Source: Bradyrhizobium sp. URHD0069 (GTDB taxonomy: Bacteria > Pseudomonadota > Alphaproteobacteria > Rhizobiales > Xanthobacteraceae). Taken from it: 64,000 nucleotides of DNA. The stretch lies in NCBI RefSeq assembly GCF_000701345.1, contig NZ_JNIJ01000037.1, positions 1 to 64,000 on the forward strand, written 5' to 3'. Positions 18,037 to 25,551 of the stretch are shown one piece after another; the first letter of the stretch is position 1, and each line of letters begins with the position of its first letter. The notes beneath the pieces are model-generated. The model saw nothing but the letters and a program-made list of their open reading frames with translations. It was not told where the DNA came from and searched no databases. The position numbers and the translations under genes were made by a program.

Positions 18037-18259
18037 ATGACTTTCCTGAGATGCCAGGAGAGCCACTTGGCTAGATCCGGACTTATTCAGTATCCATTCG
18101 GTCCCGCGCGCCAAGGCGACGCTGGCTTAGAAATGTCGAGTTTTGGGAGCGTGAAGGCTGCGGCTTGATATCAGGAAGCGTCACCGCGAACTTGGTTGAT
18201 GCTCCTTCCCCGCTCGGTCGAGGAAAGGGAGAAAACGCGGCTGCTCAGCTTAACACCCT

Positions 18260-18297
18260 CTGCAATTAATCTATCTCAATCTGCAATTAATCTATCT
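18260..18297. repeat. 21-bp tandem repeat
   Basis: CTGCAATTAATCTATCT occurs at 18260-18276 and again at 18281-18297, separated by CAAT, so the period is 21 bases (two helical turns). It lies between the recombinase and integrase remnants and is A/T-rich against its surroundings. A protein-binding site of the former mobile element is possible. Confidence 0.7.
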
Positions 18298-18323
18298 TAA
18301 ATTGTGTCATTGGCAATCTCAAG

Positions 18324-19162
18324 TTACTCGCGCCCAGCGCGAAATGTGTTCTCTGCTGTCAGCACTTTGAGGGCCTCGGGCTTGGAGTTGCCGTAGATGC
18401 CCGCGGTGCCGGCTATCAGATGGTCCATGAATTTGTTCTTCGTTCTTTCCGGGATTCCGCCCGAGTCGCAGGTGTCAGAAAAATTGTGCCGCAGTGAATA
18501 GACACTCTTCTGTCTGTTTTCTTGATGCCCGCTTTCGTAATTTTTCGCGTTAAGTCGCTTCCGGAGGGGGCCGGAGTAGTATCCATACTTGTCGGGTTTG
18601 CATTCCCTGAAAACGCTCGCGGCAGCGCCCTTGCGTAGGCGGCCGCTAATGAAATTCAGCAATCCGATTTCGATCAGGAGTGGATGAAGCGGCGAGCCGA
18701 TACCGATTTGACACGGCGATCGTCCGGAACCTGGGCAGGGACGGTGCCGGGCGACAGATCATCGTCCTCGTCGGGGTCCTGCACGCATACGACGCCGAGA
18801 TGCGGTCGCCCGTTGTGTTCGATGAGATCGGATGTTCTGAGCCGCGCAAACTCGTTCAGACGCATGCCGATGAACAGCAGACATGGCGGCGTCCAGTATA
18901 CCGTGTTGCTGTCGTTCATCGATCGCAACACGCCGATGGTCGATTTCAAGTCGGTCATCTGGCTGTGAAATGAAGCCGGGGTGCCGCGGGCCATGGTCAT
19001 GGCCTGTTCGAGCAGCTTGATTGCCAGCCGTTGTGCTTCAGGCCGCGGCGTTTCCGTCCGCAGGATGTGGAAAATCTCTTCGACCTTCACTTGCATGGAT
19101 AGAACCCTCTGGCGCGCGGCATGCACTTCCGCGAAGTCGAACCTCAAACCGCAGAGGCGCAA
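18324..19162 (-). pseudogene. Frameshifted tyrosine integrase
   Basis: Two frames together make most of a phage-type integrase. The upstream piece (18674-19162) contains FIGMRLNEFARLRTSDL with the first catalytic Arg. The downstream piece (18324-18662 and a little before) contains YSLRHNFSD (Arg-x-x-His), a distal FMDH, and IYGN with the candidate nucleophile Tyr. The frame breaks near 18690: after the shift the sequence reads PLHPLLIEIGLLNF, the expected continuation. The N-terminal arm-binding region is also missing. It lies about 215 bases from tRNA-Ser, the usual place for an integrase at a tRNA-inserted island. Confidence 0.72.
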
Positions 19163-19377
19163 CCCGAAACGGCAGACGAATTGGCGTAGGTAAAAAATCC
19201 TGAAGGCAGAGTTGCTCAGCCGCGTTTGCGGAGCGCACGTAACGTCGAGACGTCCTGGCTTCGGCTTCAGGGATTCATTTTTGAAGCTCCCGGTTCAGGC
19301 ACTAAATCGCTCGGAACTCGGCGGCCCGAAATCTGCCGCTTGCGGCTCGCCTCCGTGTCGGGCATATCGGCCTTACC

Positions 19378-19471
19378 GGAGATGTGGCCGAGTGGCTGAA
19401 GGCGGCGGTTTGCTAAACCGTTATAGGGTTGTAAAGCCCTATCGAGGGTTCGAATCCCTCCGTCTCCGCCA
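19378..19471 (+). tRNA. tRNA-Ser (anticodon GCT)
   Basis: The acceptor arm GGAGATG (19378-19384) pairs with CGTCTCC (19461-19467), followed by G and an encoded CCA. TGGCCGAGTGG gives the D-arm, GGTTTGCTAAACC the anticodon stem-loop with GCT, and a long variable arm (ATAGGGTTGTAAAGCCCTAT) marks it as serine class II. GAGGGTTCGAATCCCTC is the T-arm. It reads AGC/AGU codons. It is flanked by integrase remnants on both sides. Confidence 0.97.
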
Positions 19472-19567
19472 ATTCCAATTTACCTGTAAGCTATTGTTTA
19501 TGATCACTTAAGTTCGCGCACACGGTCTGTTGCTGTCACAGGCATCTGTCGCAGCAGGACGGCCTTA

Positions 19568-19783
19568 ATGAAGCTCGCGCGTCGGGGAAGTGTTCACCAA
19601 TTCCGCAAGGCAATTCCGAAGGATTTGCACCCGATTGTTGGGGCGAGCGACGCTCGCTCGCGACGTCGGATGGTCGTGCAACGCGTTTGGCCGAAAACGC
19701 CGATGGACAAGATTCGATTCAGGTCGCCGCGCGATGCACTGTCACCCGGTGACTTCCTGCGCATCATCGAAACAGCATTCTAG
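19568..19783 (+). pseudogene. Integrase N-terminal fragment next to tRNA-Ser
   Basis: The frame starts MKLARRGSVHQFRKAIPKDL and continues HPIVGASDAR, matching the N-terminal core-binding-side segment (RRGSVYxFRRxIPxDLRPxLG) of tyrosine integrases. Similarity ends after about 27 residues, and the frame stops at 71 codons, so no catalytic part remains. Its orientation and position 97 bases after the tRNA 3' end are those of an island integrase. It belongs to a different integrase copy from the minus-strand pseudogene. Confidence 0.6.
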
Positions 19784-20229
19784 TCCTGAAAATCAAGGGG
19801 TTCTGCAGTTCGCATCATCGCGATGAGGAGTTGCGCTGCAGTGGTTGATCTTGAAAAGACAGACGGAGAGTCCTTAACAAATGTGACGGCCGATCCGAGC
19901 CGTACTGATGTTCCGAACGGCGTTTCGGACCCGAAGTGATTGCTTCCTATCGTCGATCCCACGCGAAAATGATGGGATGAATTAGTCGTATCGATCGCTC
20001 GATTCGGCGCGAGTCGGTGCGCCGACGGCTGGAGGCGGGCGTGCCCTCGCAGCGGTGTAGACCCCAAGTGGAAACAGTCGAAAATACCATTAGAAAACAA
20101 TGGCTTGCCATAAAGTTTGATCACGGCCGCGTGTTATTTGCGCAACACATTCCGGAAAACAGTCAATTGGAAGAGCTTTGAAGCGGTTCCTTTATTGCGT
20201 GTGCATGGACGTTCGGTAATTGTGTCGAT
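19784..20229. other. Intergenic stretch before porin 2
   Basis: No gene is supported. A minus-strand frame (19780-20124) has no family resemblance. TATTTGCGCAACA with a following CCGGAAAA near 20135-20162 repeats the porin 1 upstream segment and probably marks the porin 2 promoter region. Confidence 0.45.
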
Positions 20230-20409
20230 GCGACGGAGGGGGGCTCCCGAGGTCGTCCCGTTAGGTGGTTCGCTTATCCCTCGCGTTCATTCGGGAGTGC
20301 CCGAAGGCGCGAAGCGACTGAGTGGGTTTTTGAGGGAGAAGGGAACCAACCTACGGTGCTTCACTCGGCGGATCCGAAAGCTTCCCTACAGAGCTACTTG
20401 GAGGTCAAC
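20230..20409 (+). promoter_or_regulatory. Conserved porin 5' leader, copy 2
   Basis: This is the counterpart of the leader at 15329-15512. TCGCTT (20270-20275) and AAGCGA (20312-20317) can pair, and the inner hairpin TTCGGG-AGTG-CCCGAA is a perfect 6-bp stem here. The T-run after the fold has five T (20327-20331) instead of seven. TTGGAGG precedes the start codon. Preservation of pairing despite base changes suggests a functional RNA structure. Confidence 0.6.
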
Positions 20410-21987
20410 ATGAAGATGGTTAAGAGCCTTATCCTCGGCTCAGCGGCGGGTCTCCTCGCCATGAGTGGGGCACAGGCAGCCGATCTTCCCGTCAAGGCCA
20501 AACCGGTCGAGTACGTGAAGATATGCTCCCTGTACGGCGCTGGTTTCTGGTACATCCCGGGCACCGACACTTGCATGAAGATCGGCGGTTATCTGCGTGT
20601 CGACACAGGCTTCAACGTAAGTTCGCCTTACGATGCCCCTCCCTGGTCGGGGGATACCGGTCAGGGCAACCGCTTTGCCGATTTTTTCCAGACTCGTTCC
20701 CGTATGGCGCTGACGGTTGATACCCGTACCGCCACGGAATATGGCGTGGTTCGCACGTTCTTGCAGGGCGACTTCCAGTTCAGCACCCTGGGCGCCAGCC
20801 GCAACCCGAACTCCCTGAACACCAACCTCGGCAACAACGCCAACCTGCTTGACACCGTCGGCGGCGGCTATGTCGCGGTCGAGTTCGTGTTCATCCAGTT
20901 CGCCGGCTTCACCTTCGGTAAGTCGGCTTCCGCCTTTGCGACGCCCTGGCATGGTTATCCGGGCAACAACTCCTCGTTCCTGCTCGGCGGTCATGACACC
21001 GTCACCGGCGTGAACAACATCCAGTACACCGCGCAGTTCGGCAACGGCGTGTCCGGCACCATCGGTCTCGATGATCCGGCCGTGTTCAGCCGCACGCAGA
21101 TCTTCAACCTGTCGACCGGCTTGCCGGCGTCCGGTGCCGGTGTGACCGGGAATGCTTATGGTGGCGTGCATGCTCCCGACGTCGTCGGTAACATCCGTAT
21201 CGATCAGGCTTGGGGTCTGTTCCAGATTTCAGGCCGGGCGCATCTTGTGAACGCGTCGTACAACGCCCTTACTGCCGCTACAGCTCAGCCGAACAATCTT
21301 TCGGAAATCAGCGGCCACCCCTCGGACAAGTGGGGCGGTTCGGTGATGGCTGCGTTGCAGATCAAGAACCTCCCGACCGGTCCGGGCGACGACATCAAGC
21401 TCGACGCGACCGTCGCAAAGGGTGACACGAAGAACGTGATCTCCACCAGCGGAACCTCGCCGAACTTCCTGATCTTCAGTCCGCAAGGCGGCGGGAGTGT
21501 AGTGCCGGGCGCGTACCAGAGCCTTGGCTTTGGTGCCACAACGGACGCTATTTTTATGCCCGTGGCGAATGGTGGTGATGGAAGTCTCCATCTGACGACC
21601 GCTTTCGGTTTCCGTGGTGCGTTCAACCACAACTGGGATCCGTACTGGTCGTCGAGCTTGTTCGGCAGCTGGTCGGCGGTTCGGTACGACAATACCGCGA
21701 AGCTCTTGTTCTGTAATGAGTTCACTCGCGCCACCGGTGGTATCGCTGTGAAGTCAATAGACTATAGCTGTAATCCGGACTTCAACATCTCGCAGCTCGG
21801 CCTGATCACCCGCTGGACTCCTGTCAAGAACCTGACGTTCTCGGGCGAAGTGATGTGGACCCATCTCGACCAGAAGTTCACTGGTAGTTCAGTGTTGACC
21901 CCCCCGGCTCCCAAGCCGCAGGCTGTCTACAACTTTGCCGACCAGGACGTGTTCAGCGCGCTCGCCCGCGTTCAGCGCAACTTCTGA
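20410..21987 (+). CDS. Outer-membrane porin, copy 2
   Basis: The product has 525 residues with the same length, signal peptide and C-terminal ARVQRNF as copy 1. Differences cluster in presumed surface or loop segments, for example SRNPNSLNTNLGNN against SRNPNVLNTQFANN, and SVVPGAYQSLGF against SVAPGAYTSVGF. The near identity of coding region, leader and terminator indicates a duplication of the whole transcription unit. ATG at 20410 follows TTGGAGGTCAAC. Which copy is expressed under which condition cannot be told from sequence. Confidence 0.93.
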   Translation: MKMVKSLILGSAAGLLAMSGAQAADLPVKAKPVEYVKICSLYGAGFWYIPGTDTCMKIGGYLRVDTGFNVSSPYDAPPWSGDTGQGNRFADFFQTRSRMALTVDTRTATEYGVVRTFLQGDFQFSTLGASRNPNSLNTNLGNNANLLDTVGGGYVAVEFVFIQFAGFTFGKSASAFATPWHGYPGNNSSFLLGGHDTVTGVNNIQYTAQFGNGVSGTIGLDDPAVFSRTQIFNLSTGLPASGAGVTGNAYGGVHAPDVVGNIRIDQAWGLFQISGRAHLVNASYNALTAATAQPNNLSEISGHPSDKWGGSVMAALQIKNLPTGPGDDIKLDATVAKGDTKNVISTSGTSPNFLIFSPQGGGSVVPGAYQSLGFGATTDAIFMPVANGGDGSLHLTTAFGFRGAFNHNWDPYWSSSLFGSWSAVRYDNTAKLLFCNEFTRATGGIAVKSIDYSCNPDFNISQLGLITRWTPVKNLTFSGEVMWTHLDQKFTGSSVLTPPAPKPQAVYNFADQDVFSALARVQRNF

Positions 21988-22015
21988 TCCCGATCGTCTG
22001 ACGACACTCTAAAAG

Positions 22016-22050
22016 AATCCCCGGCAGGAAGCTGCCGGGGATTTTCTTTT
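22016..22050 (+). terminator. Rho-independent terminator of porin 2
   Basis: AATCCCCGGCAG and CTGCCGGGGATT form a perfect 12-bp stem with a GAAG loop, followed by a T-rich tail (TTTTCTTTT). Confidence 0.95.
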
Positions 22051-22290
22051 GCGCCAACGCTCCGGCGAAGTGCGGTTGCTGTCCCGAAAAGTAGCGCACG
22101 TCATCGGGAGATACAGCTCACGAGCGCTTAGCCGCCATTTGTCACTCGCTGGACGGTTCTAGGCTGCTATAGTCAGGGAATGCGCAGGTCGGTTCTCTCG
22201 GCGGGGTCACATGCGACGCGCGATGTCATGAGGCCTTTTGGCGGTGCGGCGGCAGCCTGGCCGCTCGCCCCGCGTGCGCAGCAATCGGAC

Positions 22291-25200
22291 ATGTTGAGCC
22301 GGCTAATTATAGCCGCTTGCCTGGTGCTGCTGGCGTCGCATCCTGCTGCCGCGCTCGATTCAGTATCCCTGCAGCTCAAATGGAAGCACCAGTTTCAGTT
22401 CGCCGGCTACTACGCGGCGCTTGAGCAGGGTTTCTACCGCGACGCGGGCCTCGACGTCACCATTCGCGAAGGCGGTCCCGGTATCGACGTCGCCGAAACG
22501 GTCGCCGGCGGCAAGGCGGATTTCGGCGTCTGCAGCGCCAGCGTTCTGCGCGAATGGGCGAGGGGCCGCCGGCTGGTCGTATTGGCCGCCATCTTTCAGC
22601 GCTCTCCCGCCGTCATTCTGGTTGCCCGCCGGGCGGACATCAGCAGCGTGTCGGAGTTGCGCGGCCGGACGCTGATGGATACGCCGGGAAGCGACGAGAT
22701 CGCCGCGATGCTGAAGCGCGAAGGGATCGATTACGAGGCCCTGCCGCGCGTTGCCCACGAGGGCAACCCACGCGATCTCCTGGCCGGTCGGGCCGACGCC
22801 ATGGTTGCTTACAGCACCGGTGAGCCGTTCGTCCTTGAACAGCTGGGCGCGGCCTACCGCACTTTCTCGCCCGCGGCGTCCGACATCGATTTTTACGGCG
22901 ACAACCTCTGTACTTCCGAAGCGGAGGTGAAAGCCCATCCGGACCGGGTCGCGGCGTTCAGGGCGGCCAGCGTGAAAGGCTGGGCCTATGCTTTGGCGCA
23001 CAAGGAGGCGACGGTCGATCTGATCCTCAGGAGCTATTCGGCGAAAAAGAGCCGCGAGGCGCTGCTGTTTGAGGCGGAGCACACGGAGGCATTGGTCGGA
23101 CGCGACCCCGACCGGATCGGCGAACAGGATCCTGCACACTGGCAAAGCATCGCAGCGACCTATCGGCAACTCGGGCTGCTGACTGAGGATACGCTGCCCG
23201 AGGCACTGATCTGGAAGGGGAATGACGGTAGCCTGTGGCGCTCGTTGTCTCCGCTGGTGCTCGTGTTGGTCGGATTGGCGATTGCGGCCCTGGTCGTGTA
23301 CCGAAGCCGCCGCACTCTGCGGGGCACGATGGCCCGATTGAGCGCGCTTCCGTTGCTCCCCAAAATGGGGCGGCCAAGGTTGAGCCTGATCATGTCGTTG
23401 CTGTTCATCGGCCTCAGCATTCCCATTCTCATTTTCATCCTGATCTACAATTACAGCAAGAACTCAGCCACGATCGTCTCGATCTTGAACGACGCGGTCA
23501 CTCAGGCGAGCCATGCCGGCATCGAGCGTACCGAGAATTTGATCGAGAGCACGGAAAGCCCACTGCGCTTTCTCGCCCAAGTGGCCGCCGCCGATCCCGG
23601 CTATTTCCGTACCGAGCAAAGCCGCGATCTGCTGTACCGCGCCCTGACCTCGGCCGCGCATATTGACGCCATCTATGTCAGCTTTGAGGATGGTTATCAT
23701 CGAGTGGTCACCCGCATCGACGAGGACCGCCGGCGCGCCGATCCTCGCATTCCAGCGGCCGCGAACTGGCACTCCAGCTACATCGATGCAATCACTTATG
23801 CCCTGCTACGTGTTCGCCATCGAACATTCTTCGACATATGGCCCCATGAAGTCGGCAAGTATAATGTCGCCACCGACGTCGACATTCGCACCTTGCCCGG
23901 CTATCAGGCCGCCAAGAATACGCGGACGCTTGCGGTGACTGAGCCGTCAATCAATCCCGACACCGGTTTTCCCATTTTGTTTTTGCGCGTTCCGATTTTC
24001 CATGGTGTCGATTTCATCGGCTGCGCATCCGTCAACATCACCATGGACGTCCTGTCGCGTTTTCTCGACAAGCACCGGGCCAGCGCCCACAGCACCACCC
24101 TCATCGCCGACCGCAACAACGGCAAGATCATTGCCTTCCCGGACAAGCAGAAGGGCGTTCGTATCGAGAATGGCGTGCTCAAGATCGCAACTCTGGCTGA
24201 TATCGACGATCCCGAGGTGCGCGAAGCTCATCGCCGGCATGCTCGTAACGGCGCCGATAGGTTCGTCTTCCAGTCGCCGACGAACGGAGAGGATTTGATC
24301 GCGGCCTTCGCCAATTTCCCGGGTGGCTTCGGTCAACCCTGGCAGGTGATCACGTTGACGCCGATCGACGATTTCGTGGGGACATTGAAGAAGACCAATC
24401 GATTGATGATGGTCGTCATCATTGGGCTCACCATGGTCGAGTTGTTCTTCATCTATTTCGCCTCTCGCCGGTTATCGCGGCCGGTCGAAAACGTGTCCCG
24501 GCAATTGCAGGCAATCGAAAGCCTCAATTTTGATACGCCCGCGCGTCCACCATCGAGTATCCAGGAAATTGCAAGGTTGGAGTCCGCGGCTTCGTTGCTT
24601 CGGACCTCGCTGAAATCGTTCTCCTCCTTCGTTCCACTCGACGTGGTCCGCCAACTGATCAAGTCGGGCATTCCGCTGACCTTGGGCGTTGAGCCGCGAT
24701 TCCTCACCGTGTTCTTTTCCGATCTGGAGAACTTTTCCAGCCACTCCGAGAGTCTGGCGCCTAATGACCTTCTGGTCCAGATCTCGACCTATCTCGAGGA
24801 AGTCTCGACTGCGATCTCGGAGGAGGGCGGCACCGTCGACAAGTTCATCGGCGATGGCGTCATGGCGTTCTGGAATGCGCCGGTTCAACGCCCTGACCAC
24901 GTTCTACGCGCCTGCGCCGGCGCTCTGCGGGCGGCACGCCGCATGGAGCGCGTCAACGATGCCTGGCAGGCGGAAGGACGACCGCGAATCCACATAAGGA
25001 TCGGGCTCAATTGCGCCAACGTCCTTGTCGGCAATGTCGGGTCTTCGACCAGGCTGAGCTACACTGCTCTGGGAGACGGCGTGAACGTCGCCGCCCGACT
25101 GGAAGGCATCAACAAGTTGTTCGGTACCACCATCTGCATCAGCGACAGCATCTACGACCAGGTACAGGCCGACATACTCGCGCGACCGCTGAAGCGGGTT

Positions 25201-25464
25201 CAGGTGAAGGGCCGCAAGACCGAGTTCATGATCTATGAATTGCTCGGTCTTCGTGCCAGCGACGATCCAGAGCTTAGTGTTCGCGATCGGGATGAGGAGT
25301 TGGGTGCGATGACCTGGAAAGCCTCGCGACTGATCGAGGCCGGCGATTTTGCTGCGGCCGAGCGTGCCTATAGTGCCATCCTGAAGAAGTTTCCCGGCGA
25401 TACCGTCGCCAAGTTCATGCTAAAGGAATGCCTGAAAGCGCGCGCAACAATCAATCTCGGATGA
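22291..25464 (+). CDS. Periplasmic-binding (NMT1-like) / sensor / HAMP / class III nucleotide cyclase fusion
   Basis: The product has 1057 residues. Residues 1-22 form a signal peptide. Residues 24-310 are an NMT1/ThiY-like substrate-binding domain (SLQLKWKHQFQFAGYYAALE, then GGKADFGVCSAS). A TM segment lies at 321-338 and another at 366-386. A cache-type extracytoplasmic domain spans about 390-695, with a TM at 705-725 and a HAMP-like linker. The cyclase domain covers about 800-985: FFSDLENFS carries metal Asp811, KFIGDGVMAFW carries Lys851 and Asp855, and LGDGVNVAARLEG carries Asp929, Asn932 and Arg936. All catalytic residues are present, and Lys/Asp favours ATP as substrate. It probably senses a periplasmic pyrimidine-, nitrate- or sulfonate-like ligand and makes cAMP. 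It is monocistronic. Confidence 0.85.
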   Translation: MLSRLIIAACLVLLASHPAAALDSVSLQLKWKHQFQFAGYYAALEQGFYRDAGLDVTIREGGPGIDVAETVAGGKADFGVCSASVLREWARGRRLVVLAAIFQRSPAVILVARRADISSVSELRGRTLMDTPGSDEIAAMLKREGIDYEALPRVAHEGNPRDLLAGRADAMVAYSTGEPFVLEQLGAAYRTFSPAASDIDFYGDNLCTSEAEVKAHPDRVAAFRAASVKGWAYALAHKEATVDLILRSYSAKKSREALLFEAEHTEALVGRDPDRIGEQDPAHWQSIAATYRQLGLLTEDTLPEALIWKGNDGSLWRSLSPLVLVLVGLAIAALVVYRSRRTLRGTMARLSALPLLPKMGRPRLSLIMSLLFIGLSIPILIFILIYNYSKNSATIVSILNDAVTQASHAGIERTENLIESTESPLRFLAQVAAADPGYFRTEQSRDLLYRALTSAAHIDAIYVSFEDGYHRVVTRIDEDRRRADPRIPAAANWHSSYIDAITYALLRVRHRTFFDIWPHEVGKYNVATDVDIRTLPGYQAAKNTRTLAVTEPSINPDTGFPILFLRVPIFHGVDFIGCASVNITMDVLSRFLDKHRASAHSTTLIADRNNGKIIAFPDKQKGVRIENGVLKIATLADIDDPEVREAHRRHARNGADRFVFQSPTNGEDLIAAFANFPGGFGQPWQVITLTPIDDFVGTLKKTNRLMMVVIIGLTMVELFFIYFASRRLSRPVENVSRQLQAIESLNFDTPARPPSSIQEIARLESAASLLRTSLKSFSSFVPLDVVRQLIKSGIPLTLGVEPRFLTVFFSDLENFSSHSESLAPNDLLVQISTYLEEVSTAISEEGGTVDKFIGDGVMAFWNAPVQRPDHVLRACAGALRAARRMERVNDAWQAEGRPRIHIRIGLNCANVLVGNVGSSTRLSYTALGDGVNVAARLEGINKLFGTTICISDSIYDQVQADILARPLKRVQVKGRKTEFMIYELLGLRASDDPELSVRDRDEELGAMTWKASRLIEAGDFAAAERAYSAILKKFPGDTVAKFMLKECLKARATINLG

Positions 25465-25551
25465 AAAAGTGGCGCTCCAACAGTTGCACTCCAAAATCAG
25501 GCAGACAATAGCGTCTGCAGTTAAACGGCGCGTCCACAAACGGAGGACGTT

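Noticed and set aside
19449..19471. Duplicate of the tRNA-Ser 3' end as an att site
   Set aside because: Reading the window, no second copy of the T-arm/acceptor sequence was noticed, so no att pair can be claimed.
19780..20124. Minus-strand frame of 114 codons before porin 2
   Set aside because: No family resemblance, Ser/Thr-rich, and it runs toward the porin promoter region.
15513..21987. Porin pair as an assembly artefact
   Set aside because: The copies differ at about 38 residues and at many silent sites, and the DNA between them is unique, so a real duplication is more likely.
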